Shown: positions 6,692 through 14,742, counted from the stretch's first letter. The stretch: DNA of 22,866 nucleotides from JBIOUF01 sp044866695 (GCA_044866695.1 JBIOUF010000065.1:1-22866); one strand, 5' to 3'. Numbers and translations: made by a program. The notes: generated by a model from the sequence alone, not told the origin.

Positions 6692-7901
6692 TGCCGGTGG
6701 CATCGGGCGAGAGCGCCTCGCCCAGGGCCCGGAACGCCCGCAGCGTGTCCACGAGGTGGTGGACGTCCTGGGCGGTGGGCCAGGAGGACTGCTTGACGGC
6801 GACCAGCCGGCTGGCCGGCCGGACGTACACCATCTGCCCGTGGATGCCGAGGCACACCAGCGCGACGGAGTCCCCGCCGGGCACCAGCCAGAACTGGTTG
6901 CGGTACCACCCGCCGGGGAGCACCGCCTCGTTGTCGGAGTCCGCGAAGGCCTGGCGCACGTCGTCACCGGGGTGGTAGCAGTCCTCCAGCCACCGGGACG
7001 GCACCACCTCGACGCCGTCGACGGTCCCGCCCTCCAGCAGCATCTGGCCGAACCGCGCCATGTCGCGAGCGGTGGCTGACATGCCGCCGTCGTGGACCGC
7101 GCTGCCCACCGGGTCGCAGGTGATCTCCGCGGGCGCCGCCGCCCCGATCGGGCGCCAGACCAGGGTGGAGACCAGGTCGGCCATCCGGACCCCGGCCGCG
7201 CGCTCGCAGACCCAGCCCAGCATGTCGGTGTCGGCCGACCGATAGGTGAACCGGCCGCCGTGCGGGCGCTCGGTGCCCAGCGTGGCCAGGTAGGCGTAGA
7301 GGCCCTCGGGGTCGTCGTCGCGCCGGGGCCGCCAGCCCATCGACCGCTCGATGGTCCGGACCTCCGCCTCGGGGTCGGTGTAGGCCTCGGAGAACCGCAC
7401 GCCGGTGCGCATGTCCAGCACGTCGCGGACCGTGCAGCCGGCGTACCCGCTCTCGGCCACCTCCGGGACGTACTCGGTCACCGGCGCGGCGGGATCGAGG
7501 TCGCCTCGGCCGGTCAGGATGCCGGCGACGGCCCCCACCACCGACTTCGAGCACGACATGATCAGGTGGGCCGTCGCCTGGGTCTGACCGTGCGCATAGC
7601 GCTCGGCGACGACCGCGCCGTCGTGCAGGACCACCAGGCCGTCGGTGTCGGTGTCGGCCAGCACGCGCTGGACGTCGGATTCGGCGCCCTGGAGGCGGAC
7701 CAGGCGGATCTCGGAGAGGTCGACCTCCGGGCCCTGCGGCAACGGCCGTTGCTTCGGAGCCGCCGGGATCAGGTGGCTGCCCATCAGCTCGCGCATGTGC
7801 TGGAAGGACCACCGGACGCTGTCGGGCTCCTGCCAGTTCGCCAGCGTGACGCGACCGCTCTCCTCGGGAGGGAAGCCGGACATCGTGCGCATGCGGGACA
7901 T
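6681..7901 (-). CDS. Serine hydrolase, beta-lactamase / 6-aminohexanoate-dimer hydrolase fold (copy 2)
   Basis: This 406-aa protein is a paralogue of the hydrolase at 3867-5150. It has S116-C-S-K119 as SxxK (IMSCSKSVVG, closer to the NylB pattern), Y220-R-S222, and H354-G-Q356. Shared blocks include TVRxxLDMRxGVRF, YRSAxTDxLGWVCERA, PGGWYRNQ and LGIHGQM. No signal peptide is visible. The N-terminus (GRVTLANWQEPDSVRWSFQH) is diverged from copy 1. Starts at 7901, 7892 and 7883 are possible; none has a Shine-Dalgarno, and TACCAT seven bases before the ATG at 7892 suggests a leaderless start there. It converges on the ATP-grasp gene and takes its stop codon from the repeat element. It is probably an amidase or esterase of unknown substrate. 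Confidence 0.9.
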   Translation of the reverse strand: MSRMRTMSGFPPEESGRVTLANWQEPDSVRWSFQHMRELMGSHLIPAAPKQRPLPQGPEVDLSEIRLVRLQGAESDVQRVLADTDTDGLVVLHDGAVVAERYAHGQTQATAHLIMSCSKSVVGAVAGILTGRGDLDPAAPVTEYVPEVAESGYAGCTVRDVLDMRTGVRFSEAYTDPEAEVRTIERSMGWRPRRDDDPEGLYAYLATLGTERPHGGRFTYRSADTDMLGWVCERAAGVRMADLVSTLVWRPIGAAAPAEITCDPVGSAVHDGGMSATARDMARFGQMLLEGGTVDGVEVVPSRWLEDCYHPGDDVRQAFADSDNEAVLPGGWYRNQFWLVPGGDSVALVCLGIHGQMVYVRPASRLVAVKQSSWPTAQDVHHLVDTLRAFRALGEALSPDATGTGG

Positions 7902-7930
7902 GGTAGGCAGGCGCTGGCTACTCTCTCGGC
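7895..7930. promoter_or_regulatory. Compact divergent promoter, both genes probably leaderless
   Basis: Only 29 bases separate the outermost starts of two divergent genes. On the plus strand GGGACA (7895-7900), 18 bases, then TACTCT (7919-7924), ends 6 bases before the ATG at 7931, so transcription should begin at the start codon. On the minus strand TACCAT (7905-7900) lies 7 bases before the ATG at 7892. Neither gene has a Shine-Dalgarno. Confidence 0.4.
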
Positions 7931-8809
7931 ATGGGACCCGAGGTGACCTCGCCGGCGGACCTGGCGGAGCGCCTGAGGTGCACCGGCTACCTCTGCGACG
8001 ACGCGCTGGCGACGGTCGGCTTCCTCGCCCTCGCGCTGCAGCGGCCCCTGCTGGTGGAGGGCGAGCCCGGCACCGGCAAGACGTCGCTGGCCGAGGCGCT
8101 CGCCGACGCGCTGGAGGTCCCGTTGGTCCGCCTCCAGTGCTACGAGGGCATCGACGCCTCCCAGGCGCTGTACGACTGGGACTTCCCGCGCCAGATCCTG
8201 CACCTGCGCGCCGTGGAGTCGGTGAGTGCCGAGGCCGACCTGGAGACGGTGGAGAAGGGCCTGTTCGACGAGCGCTTCCTACTGGCCCGGCCGGTGCTGC
8301 GGGCGCTGCGGGACAGCCCGGCGGTGCTGCTCGTCGACGAGGTGGACCGGGCCGACGACGAGTTCGAGGCGTTCCTGCTCGAGGTGCTCTCGACGTACCA
8401 GGTGTCGATCCCCGAGCTCGGCACGGTCGTCGCCAGCACCCCGCCGGTCGTCGTGCTCACCTCCAACCGCACTCGCGAGCTGCACGACGCCCTCAAGCGG
8501 CGCTGCCTCTACCACTGGATCGACCATCCCGGCCTGGCCCGCGAGGTCGCGATCGTGCGGTCCCGGGCGCCGGAGGTCTCCGAGGCGCTGGCCCGGCAGG
8601 TGGCCGAGGCCGTCCAGCGGCTCCGGGACGCCGACCTGGTGAAGCCGCCGGGCGTGGCGGAGACCCTGGACTGGGCGCGCGCGCTGGCCCGCGTCGGCGC
8701 GGAGACCCTCGACGTCGAGGCGGCCGCGGCCACGCTCGGCGCGGTGGTGAAGTACCGCGAGGACACCGAACGGGTCCGCGCCTCCCTCGAGCGGATGCTG
8801 GCCCGATGA
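7931..8809 (+). CDS. coxD: MoxR/CoxD-type AAA+ ATPase
   Basis: This 292-aa AAA+ protein has Walker A GEPGTGKT (residues 44-51), Walker B LLVDEVDRADDEF (133-145), sensor-1 TSN (177-179) and arginine-finger candidates R190/R191, a complete set. CoxD-type MoxR ATPases work with a VWA partner as a metal-centre maturation chaperone; in Oligotropha CoxD is needed to build the S-Mo-Cu site. The next gene overlaps by 4 bases (ATGA) and encodes that VWA partner, so they form a classic MoxR-VWA pair. No Shine-Dalgarno is present; a -10-like TACTCT six bases upstream suggests a leaderless message. The structural cox-like genes it probably serves start near 16732. Confidence 0.92.
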   Translation: MGPEVTSPADLAERLRCTGYLCDDALATVGFLALALQRPLLVEGEPGTGKTSLAEALADALEVPLVRLQCYEGIDASQALYDWDFPRQILHLRAVESVSAEADLETVEKGLFDERFLLARPVLRALRDSPAVLLVDEVDRADDEFEAFLLEVLSTYQVSIPELGTVVASTPPVVVLTSNRTRELHDALKRRCLYHWIDHPGLAREVAIVRSRAPEVSEALARQVAEAVQRLRDADLVKPPGVAETLDWARALARVGAETLDVEAAAATLGAVVKYREDTERVRASLERMLAR

Positions 8810-9936
8810 AGGGTGCCGCGGCCCCGCTCGCGGCCGACGAGCTGCTGGTCGGGTTCGCCCGCGCGCTCCGGGCGGCCGGGCTCCCGGTCAGCCACGACCG
8901 CACCATGGGCTTCCTGCGCGCGGTGTCGGTGCTGGGGCTGGACGACCAGCAGGCGGCGTACTGGGCGGGCCGGGCCACCCTGTGCGCGGACCCCGCCGAC
9001 CTCGAGGTCTACGACACGGTGTTCACCGCCTGGTTCCTCGACCCGCCCGGTGCCGGTCGCCCTGCCGGACCGCCCCGAGCGGCGGGGACCAGGGTGGCGC
9101 TCGACGTCGAGGGCACCGGCGCCGGGCCGGACCCGGACCCGGACCCGGCCACGGTGCGTGCCGCGGCCAGTGACGTCGAGCGGCTGGGGCACCGCGACGT
9201 CGCGGCGCTGACCGCCGTCGAGCGTGCCGAGCTGGCCAGGCTCTTCGGCAGGCTCGAGCCGCGGCTGCCCAGGCGGGCGGCGTACCGGACCGGCCCGGCC
9301 CGCAGGGGCACGGTCGACCCGCGCCGCACGCTGCGCCGGACCCTGTCCCGGATGGGTGAGCCGGACCTGGCCTGGCGGCGGCGGACCACCCAGGCCCGGC
9401 GGGTCGTGCTCCTGGTGGACGTGTCCGGGTCGATGAGCGGGTACGCCGACGCGCTGCTGCGCCTTGCGCATCGCCTGGTGTCGGCGGGCCCGGCCCACGG
9501 CACCGGGGCCGTGGAGGTGTTCACGCTCGGCACCCGGGTCACCAGGGTGACCCGGGCGATGCGGCTGCGAGACCCGGAGCAGGCGCTCGTCGCGGCCGGG
9601 CGCACGGTCCCGGACTGGTCGGGGGGCACCCGGCTCGGGCAGACCCTCCAGGCGTTCCTGGACCGCTGGGGGCAGCGCGGGCTGGCCCGGGGCGCGGTCG
9701 TGGTGGTGTTCAGCGACGGCTGGGAGCTGGGCGACGCCCGGTTGCTCGGTGAGCAGATGCGGCGTCTCGCCCGGCTTGCGCACCGGGTGGTGTGGGCGAA
9801 CCCGCACCTCGGGCGCGAGGGCTACCAGCCGGTGCAGCAGGGCATCGCCGCGGCACTGCCGCACGTCGACGCGTTCGTCGCCGGGCACTCGCTCGCGGCG
9901 TTCGCCGAGCTGGTCGAGGCCGTCGCCGATGCGTGA
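8806..9936 (+). CDS. coxE: CoxE-type von Willebrand factor A domain protein
   Basis: This 376-aa protein has a helical N-terminal region (1-150) and a VWA domain from about 195 to the end. The metal-ion-dependent adhesion site is intact: D205-V-S207-G-S209, T275 in GGTRLG, and D304 in FSDGWE. The family (VWA_CoxE) partners MoxR ATPases in maturation of molybdenum hydroxylases. The ATG overlaps the coxD stop (ATGA) and the 3' end overlaps the next start by 8 bases. Residues 106-114 are a short Pro-Asp repeat (GPDPDPDPA) from a repeated GACCCG hexamer, probably a flexible linker between the two halves. Confidence 0.92.
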   Translation: MKGAAAPLAADELLVGFARALRAAGLPVSHDRTMGFLRAVSVLGLDDQQAAYWAGRATLCADPADLEVYDTVFTAWFLDPPGAGRPAGPPRAAGTRVALDVEGTGAGPDPDPDPATVRAAASDVERLGHRDVAALTAVERAELARLFGRLEPRLPRRAAYRTGPARRGTVDPRRTLRRTLSRMGEPDLAWRRRTTQARRVVLLVDVSGSMSGYADALLRLAHRLVSAGPAHGTGAVEVFTLGTRVTRVTRAMRLRDPEQALVAAGRTVPDWSGGTRLGQTLQAFLDRWGQRGLARGAVVVVFSDGWELGDARLLGEQMRRLARLAHRVVWANPHLGREGYQPVQQGIAAALPHVDAFVAGHSLAAFAELVEAVADA

Positions 9937-11101
9937 GGTGCTCCCGGAGCTGACCGCCTGGTGGCGCGCCGGCGAGCCGGTCGGGATGGGCACCGTCGTC
10001 GCCACCTTCGCCTCCGCCCCGCGCCCGCCAGGTGCCTCGATGCTGGTGGGGCCCGGCGGAGAGGCCGTCGGCTCCGTCTCGGGTGGCTGCGTCGAGGGGG
10101 CCGTGTACGAGCTCGCGCAGCAGGTGGTGCGGTCCGGCGAGCCCGTGCTGCAGCGCTACGGGGTCAGCGACGAGGACGCCTTCGCCGTGGGACTGACCTG
10201 CGGCGGCATCCTGGACGTCTTCGTGGAACGGGTCGACCGCGGGTCGTTCCCGCTGCTGGACGAGGTGGCCGCCGACGTCGAGGCGGGCCGGCCCGTCGCC
10301 GTGGCCACGGTCGTCGCACATCCCGACCCCGCCCGGGTGGGCCGGCGGCTGCTGGTCCGGCCGCAGGAAGCCGGCGCGGTGGTCGGCTCGCAGGTCGGCT
10401 CGCTGGTCGGCTCGCTGGGCAGCGCGCGGGTCGACGACGCCGTGCGGGACGACGCCGTCGGGCAGCTGGCCACCGGCCACAGTGCCCTGCTCACCTACGG
10501 GCCGGACGGCGAGCGGCGCGGTGAGGGGCAGCGGGTCTTCGTCTGGGCGTTCGCGCCCCCGCCTCGGATGGTGGTCTTCGGCGCCATCGACTTCGCGGCC
10601 GCCGTGGCGCGGATCGGCGGCTTCCTCGGCTACCGCGTCACGGTGTGCGACGCCCGGCCGGTGTTCGCGACCGCCAGCCGGTTCCCCTCCGCCGACGAGG
10701 TGGTGGTGGCCTGGCCGCACAGGTACCTGCGCGCCGAGGCGGACGCCGGCCGCATCGACGGCCGGACCGCGCTCTGCGTGCTCACCCACGACCCCAAGTT
10801 CGACGTACCACTGCTCGAGGTGGCTCTGCGGCTCCCGGAGGTCGGCTACGTCGGTGCGATGGGCTCCCGGCGCACCCACGAAGACCGGCTCCGCCGGCTC
10901 CGCGAGGCCGGCCTGACGCCGGCCGAGCTGTCCCGGCTGTCCTCCCCGGTCGGCCTGGACCTCGGCGCTCGTACCCCGGAGGAGACCGCGGTCAGCATCG
11001 CGGCCGAGATCGTCGCGCTGCGCTGGGGCGGGGGCGGCGAGCGGCTTGCTCACACCGCGGGGCGGATCCACCACCTCGACCTCGGGACGCGGGGGAGCTG
11101 A
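9929..11101 (+). CDS. xdhC: XdhC/CoxI family molybdenum-enzyme maturation protein
   Basis: This 390-aa protein has an N-terminal XdhC_CoxI domain (about 12-80, with SVSGGCVEGAVYE at 49-61) and a C-terminal Rossmann-like domain (about 213-360, VVFGAIDFAAAVARIGGFLG, later GAMGSRRTHEDRLRRL and LGARTPEETAVSIAAEI). XdhC binds and protects molybdenum cofactor, promotes its sulfuration, and delivers it to xanthine-dehydrogenase-type apoenzymes. The start ATG overlaps the coxE stop region by 8 bases, completing a coxD-coxE-xdhC maturation operon. A 12-bp tandem repeat encodes VGSQVGSLVGSL between the domains. No large or small hydroxylase subunit is adjacent; the nearest are at 16732-20518. Confidence 0.92.
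   Translation: MREVLPELTAWWRAGEPVGMGTVVATFASAPRPPGASMLVGPGGEAVGSVSGGCVEGAVYELAQQVVRSGEPVLQRYGVSDEDAFAVGLTCGGILDVFVERVDRGSFPLLDEVAADVEAGRPVAVATVVAHPDPARVGRRLLVRPQEAGAVVGSQVGSLVGSLGSARVDDAVRDDAVGQLATGHSALLTYGPDGERRGEGQRVFVWAFAPPPRMVVFGAIDFAAAVARIGGFLGYRVTVCDARPVFATASRFPSADEVVVAWPHRYLRAEADAGRIDGRTALCVLTHDPKFDVPLLEVALRLPEVGYVGAMGSRRTHEDRLRRLREAGLTPAELSRLSSPVGLDLGARTPEETAVSIAAEIVALRWGGGGERLAHTAGRIHHLDLGTRGS
10382..10417 (+). repeat. Three 12-bp tandem repeats inside xdhC
   Basis: GTCGGCTCGCAG, GTCGGCTCGCTG and GTCGGCTCGCTG follow head to tail and encode VGSQVGSLVGSL in frame. The repeat lies in the linker between the two XdhC domains. Copy number could vary by slippage without breaking the frame. 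Confidence 0.85.
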
Positions 11102-11133
11102 CCCCCTTCGTCTCATGGTGCTAACTTCGGCAC
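11098..11133 (+). promoter_or_regulatory. Possible promoter of the toxin-antitoxin pair
   Basis: CTGACC (11098-11103) and TAACTT (11122-11127) are 18 bases apart, and TAACTT ends 6 bases before the antitoxin ATG. The mRNA would start at the ATG, so the pair could be expressed leaderless and independently of the cox operon. Confidence 0.4.
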
Positions 11134-11373
11134 ATGCGCATGCACATAGAGCTCGAGCCCGACCTGGTTGCCCGGCTCGACGCACTCGCCGGCCCGCGCG
11201 GGCGGAGCGCGTTCGTGCGCCGGGCCATCGAGTCCGCCCTGCGGCAGGAGGCGCGCTGGGTGGACATCGAGGCCGCCGCGGGCGTGCTCCACGACACCGG
11301 TCACGACTGGGATGACGATCCGGCCGCCTGGGTTCGCCAGCAGCGTCACGCCGACGTGCGGCGGGCCGGCTGA
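11134..11373 (+). CDS. Antitoxin, ribbon-helix-helix (VapB/CopG-like)
   Basis: This 79-aa protein starts MRMHIELEPDLVARLDALAG and continues GRSAFVRRAIESALRQ, a beta strand followed by two helices in the ribbon-helix-helix pattern. The acidic/Trp-rich C-terminus (DTGHDWDDDPAAWVRQQR) resembles toxin-neutralising tails. The following PIN-domain toxin begins 3 bases after its stop, the standard antitoxin-toxin order. ATG 11140 is an alternative start. It is expected to bind its own promoter as a complex with the toxin and to be protease-labile. The family call rests on short motifs plus context. Confidence 0.82.
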   Translation: MRMHIELEPDLVARLDALAGPRGRSAFVRRAIESALRQEARWVDIEAAAGVLHDTGHDWDDDPAAWVRQQRHADVRRAG

Positions 11374-11376
11374 GCC

Positions 11377-11766
11377 TTGCCCTACGTTCTGGACTCGACG
11401 GTCCTCATCGACTTCCTGCGCGGACGCCCCGCCGTCGACCGGGTCGGATCGCTGCGGGCTCGGGGTGAGGTGCCCGGGACCACTGCGATCAGCGTCGAGG
11501 AGATCGTTCGTGGTCTTCGCCCCTCAGAGCTGGCGGCGTCCCTGCGGCTCTTCGACGGCCTGGTCGTGCTTCCGGTCGACCGGCGCGCGGCGGAGCAGGC
11601 CGGCGCTTGGCGCCGACGGTTCGCCGAGCGAGGGGTCACCCTCTCCCAGGCGGACTGCCTGGTCGCCGCGACCGCGTATGCGCACGGCGCGACCCTTGCC
11701 ACCGGCAACCCGCAGGACTTCCCCCAGACCGAGCTGTCCGTCGAGCACTGGCCCGTCGGCCGCTGA
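11377..11766 (+). CDS. vapC: PIN-domain ribonuclease toxin (VapC-like)
   Basis: This 129-aa protein shows the PIN acidic residues: D6 in YVLDSTVLIDFLRG, E41/E42 in ISVEEIVRGL, D93 in LSQADCLVAATA, and the NxxDF pattern in GNPQDF. VapC toxins cleave specific RNAs and are held inactive by VapB. The start is TTG at 11377; an in-frame stop two codons upstream leaves no earlier start, and the LDS strand immediately follows. It lies 3 bases after the antitoxin. The low-efficiency TTG start would keep toxin below antitoxin levels. Confidence 0.9.
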   Translation: MPYVLDSTVLIDFLRGRPAVDRVGSLRARGEVPGTTAISVEEIVRGLRPSELAASLRLFDGLVVLPVDRRAAEQAGAWRRRFAERGVTLSQADCLVAATAYAHGATLATGNPQDFPQTELSVEHWPVGR

Positions 11767-11853
11767 CCAACACCGCGGACGGTCGCGTGTATCCCACCGT
11801 CTCCCTGTCACTCCTACAGGAAAGGTGTGCAATGGGAGCTGGGGGTGGTCGTC

Positions 11854-12873
11854 GTGTCAGGCGAGTACTACGTCGCGTGGTGGAACGTGGAGAACCTCTT
11901 CGACGAGGAGAACGCTCCGCCGGAGCGGCGAAGCGAGAAGGTGCGCCGCGTCATCGGCGACGACATCGCCGGATGGACGCCGCAGCTGCGGGACCGCAAG
12001 ATCGCCCAGCTGGCGTCGGTGATCGCCCAGATGAACGACGGCGCGGGACCGGACCTGCTCGGCGTGTGCGAGGTGGAGAACCGGTTCGTGGTCGACCTCC
12101 TCGTGGCCGCCGTCGAGGCGCTCCTGCCCGGGCGGTCGTACGACGTGGTGCACGCCGACACCGACGACGCGCGGGGGATCGACGTGGCGTTCCTGTACGA
12201 CGACACCCGGCTGACCGTGCCCGACGGCGAGGTGTTCTTCCACGTGGTGATGCGCCGCAACGCCACCCGCGAGATCGTCCAGGTGAACTTCCAGACCGTC
12301 CCGGGCGGGCGCACCTGGGCGGTGTTCGGCAACCACTGGCCCTCGCGCAGCGGTGGGCAGTTCGAGTCCGAGGGCTACCGCCACGTGGCCGGGGAGACGC
12401 TGGGCTACTTCCACCAGCGCGTTCTGGACGTGCACGGCGACGCCACGGCGGTGCTGGCGATGGGCGACTTCAACGACGAGCCGTTCGACACCTCGCTGGT
12501 CACCCACGCGCTCAGCACCCGCCAGCGGCAGCGGGTGGTGAACGCCGACACGCCGCTGCTGTGGAACCTGATCTGGCCGGTCATCGGCGGACACGCCGAG
12601 TCGGACGGCGGGCAGGTCCCCGCCGACGGGACCTTCTACTTCAACAACCAGCCGAACCTGCTGGACCAGTTCCTGGTCAACAAGAACATGGCCCGCGACG
12701 CGGCCCTGCTGCGCGCGCTCCCCGAGACCGTGGAGATCCTCCGGTTCCCCGGGACCAGCGACGACGGCGACTACCCCAAGCCGGTGCCGTTCGGCGGCAT
12801 GGGCCACGCGGTGAACCCGGACGGCTTCTCCGACCACCATCCGATCGGCATGCGGGTCACCGAGGCTGCCTGA
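11854..12873 (+). CDS. Endonuclease/exonuclease/phosphatase-family protein
   Basis: A 339-aa protein counted from GTG 11854. The EEP catalytic set is present: N11 in WWNVENLFD, E73 in VCEVENR, N160-H161 in FGNHWPSR, D205 and N207 in MGDFNDEP, D271 in NLLDQF, and D327-H328 in FSDHHPI. These metal-dependent phosphodiesterases include DNase I-like nucleases and phosphatases; the substrate cannot be read from sequence. There is no signal peptide. Start choice is uncertain: GTG 11827 opens the frame right after AGGAAAGG (spacing too short), GTG 11845 has GGGAG six bases upstream, and GTG 11854 places the conserved YYVAWWNVENLF at the usual distance. It stands alone between the toxin gene and a small membrane protein. 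Confidence 0.9.
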   Translation: MSGEYYVAWWNVENLFDEENAPPERRSEKVRRVIGDDIAGWTPQLRDRKIAQLASVIAQMNDGAGPDLLGVCEVENRFVVDLLVAAVEALLPGRSYDVVHADTDDARGIDVAFLYDDTRLTVPDGEVFFHVVMRRNATREIVQVNFQTVPGGRTWAVFGNHWPSRSGGQFESEGYRHVAGETLGYFHQRVLDVHGDATAVLAMGDFNDEPFDTSLVTHALSTRQRQRVVNADTPLLWNLIWPVIGGHAESDGGQVPADGTFYFNNQPNLLDQFLVNKNMARDAALLRALPETVEILRFPGTSDDGDYPKPVPFGGMGHAVNPDGFSDHHPIGMRVTEAA

Positions 12874-12880
12874 CCGGGTG

Positions 12881-12937
12881 GGCCACGCCGAGGGCCGAGC
12901 GGGGACCGCCCGGCCGGTGGGCTTCCGGGGCGTGGCC
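12881..12937. terminator. Inverted repeat after the EEP gene, possible terminator
   Basis: GGCCACGCC (12881-12889) and GGCGTGGCC (12929-12937) are perfect 9-bp inverted arms beginning 7 bases after the EEP stop. The 39-base loop is GC-rich and there is no U-tract, so intrinsic termination is uncertain. Confidence 0.3.
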
Positions 12938-12957
12938 GGCTCGGCGCACAATGCCGC

Positions 12958-13269
12958 ATGGCGCTGGTGGAGCTGGCCGTGGTTCTGGGCGTCTCGGCGG
13001 TGCTCGCGTACCTGGTCGTCCTGGTGCTGGGGCGCACGTCGTCGGGCCGGCGCCCTGCGGTTCTCGCGGGACGCTGGCGCACCGCGCACTACGACGCCGA
13101 CGGCAGCACCCTCGTCGTCCTGCAGAAGGTGTCCCCGGACGGGCGCGACGTCCTCGACGAGCACCTGGTCGCGTCGATCCCCGTGGGCGACCCCGAGTAC
13201 GACGAGCGCTTCCTGGCCGCCATGGCGGCCGCGCGGCAGCGGCTGGCGCTGTTCGAGCAGGAGGACTGA
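12958..13269 (+). CDS. Small single-pass membrane protein, function unknown
   Basis: This 103-aa protein has one N-terminal hydrophobic segment (residues 2-24, LVELAVVLGVSAVLAYLVVL) followed by a soluble domain with ASIPVGDPEYDERFLAAMAAAR. I do not recognise the family. The segment is followed by Arg residues, so it looks like an uncleaved N-out anchor, or possibly a signal peptide without a clear cleavage site. No Shine-Dalgarno precedes the ATG; CACAAT five bases upstream could be a -10, giving a leaderless mRNA. It ends 9 bases from the convergent phospholipase D gene. Coding bias in the third position supports a real gene. Confidence 0.75.
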   Translation: MALVELAVVLGVSAVLAYLVVLVLGRTSSGRRPAVLAGRWRTAHYDADGSTLVVLQKVSPDGRDVLDEHLVASIPVGDPEYDERFLAAMAAARQRLALFEQED

Positions 13270-13278
13270 CCCAGTGGC

Positions 13279-14742
13279 TCAGAACCGGTCGGTGCCGCGA
13301 AGCCCGCGGGGGCGGCCGTCCGGGTCGTAGAAGAACCGGTACGCCGGGTACGCCCACAGCCCGGTCAAGCGGGACACCGGCTCGGTCCGGTGGGGTCGGG
13401 CGCGGCTGCCCGGCTGGCCGGCCTGCTGGGCCCAGAGCGCAGCCGCTCCGTCCAGGTCGGCAAGCCGGGGGTCGTCGGCGGACACGCCGAGGTGCTCCGC
13501 CCACAGCGCCACCCGCACGTCCCGGGGCAGGGTCCCCTCGGGGTCGACCACCGCACAGGTGAGCTCGGAGTCGTGCGTCCACGAGCGTAGGTTGAGGTTG
13601 TCCGAGCCGCAGGTCATCCACTCGTCGTCCACGACGCAGACCTTCGCGTGCACGTAGACCGGAGTGCCGTCGAGGTTCTCGAGGTCGTACATCGCGAACC
13701 GGTCGCCGCCCGCCTCGTGCAGCACGTGCCGGGCCCGCTGCTGGCCGAGCAGCATGGGCGGGGCGCTCACCTTGTTGTCCTCCTCGGGGTAGCGCGGGAC
13801 GACGGCGACCACCTGTAGACCCGGCTCGCGGCGCAGGGCGTCGGCAAGCGCGGCCGCCACGATCTCGGACCAGAAGTACTGGTCCTCGACGTACACCAGC
13901 CGCCGCGCCCTCGCGAACGCCCGGGAGTAGGCGCGTGCGATGGAGCGCTCGCCGTCTGGGGCGAAGGGGTAGCGCGGCCGCTTGGACGGGTAGGTGCGCA
14001 GCACCTGCACCTCGTGGGGGCCGGCAGGGGGAGGGGGGTCCCATCGCTGCGGCAGCGGCTCGGGATGGCGGGGCATCCGGGCCTTGCGGTGCAGCAGCGC
14101 CTGCCAGGGGTTGCGATGGTCCAAGGGCGTCGGGTCGTCCCACCGCTCGGAGAAGACGTCGAGGACATCGGCCACGGCAGGCCCCCGGAGCTCGACCATG
14201 GCGTCGTGCCAGGGCGGCCGGGGTCCGTAGCGCTTGTCCAGCGGAGGCGCCTGCGGGTCGCCGGCGTGCTCGGCGTCGTCGCGGCGGCCGTGGCACAGGT
14301 CGATGCCGCCGACGAACGCCACGTCGTCCTGAGGCCGGCCCTGGCGTCGTACGACGAACATCTTCTGGTGGTGCGAGCCGCCCCGGCGCACCCGCTCGTC
14401 CAGGAGCGCCTCGCCGCCGGCCTCGTTGAGGATCGTCCCGAGATGCCGGTTCTCCTCCTCGTTGAGGTTGGTCTTGTCGGTGTGGGAGCGCCACAGCAGG
14501 CAGCGCACCTCGACGCCCCGCCGGGACGCCTCGCACAGCAGCTCGGCGACGGTCGGGCCGCCGTCGGCGAGCCGCTCGTCGGAGTCGCCACGCCAGTCGG
14601 TGAAGAAGATCCGGTCGCCGGACCGCGTGGCCGCGACCACCTCGAGCAGGCGGGCGAAGTACGCCGCCCCGTGCACGTGCGGGACGACCCGGTTCCCCGC
14701 CGTCCACGGGCGCTCGTGCTCGGGCAGGAACCAGTCGCTCAC
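13279..14742 (-). CDS. Phospholipase D-family protein
   Basis: This 487-aa protein has two PLD half-sites. HKD1 is GGSHHQKMFVVR (H125, K127), where the eighth position of HxKx4D is Arg132 rather than Asp. HKD2 is VHAKVCVVDDEW (H365, K367, D372) followed by GSDNLN (379-384), a complete motif. The H and K residues needed for the covalent phospho-His intermediate are present in both. No signal peptide is visible. It may hydrolyse or transfer phosphatidyl groups, or act on another phosphodiester. The GTG start at 14742 is 3 bases after the DUF2252 stop, so it is the last gene of a leftward operon. Confidence 0.92.
   Translation of the reverse strand: MSDWFLPEHERPWTAGNRVVPHVHGAAYFARLLEVVAATRSGDRIFFTDWRGDSDERLADGGPTVAELLCEASRRGVEVRCLLWRSHTDKTNLNEEENRHLGTILNEAGGEALLDERVRRGGSHHQKMFVVRRQGRPQDDVAFVGGIDLCHGRRDDAEHAGDPQAPPLDKRYGPRPPWHDAMVELRGPAVADVLDVFSERWDDPTPLDHRNPWQALLHRKARMPRHPEPLPQRWDPPPPAGPHEVQVLRTYPSKRPRYPFAPDGERSIARAYSRAFARARRLVYVEDQYFWSEIVAAALADALRREPGLQVVAVVPRYPEEDNKVSAPPMLLGQQRARHVLHEAGGDRFAMYDLENLDGTPVYVHAKVCVVDDEWMTCGSDNLNLRSWTHDSELTCAVVDPEGTLPRDVRVALWAEHLGVSADDPRLADLDGAAALWAQQAGQPGSRARPHRTEPVSRLTGLWAYPAYRFFYDPDGRPRGLRGTDRF

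Noticed and set aside
9129..9146. GACCCG hexamer repeat in coxE as a regulatory repeat
   Set aside because: Short, in frame and inside a linker; most simply slippage encoding Pro-Asp.
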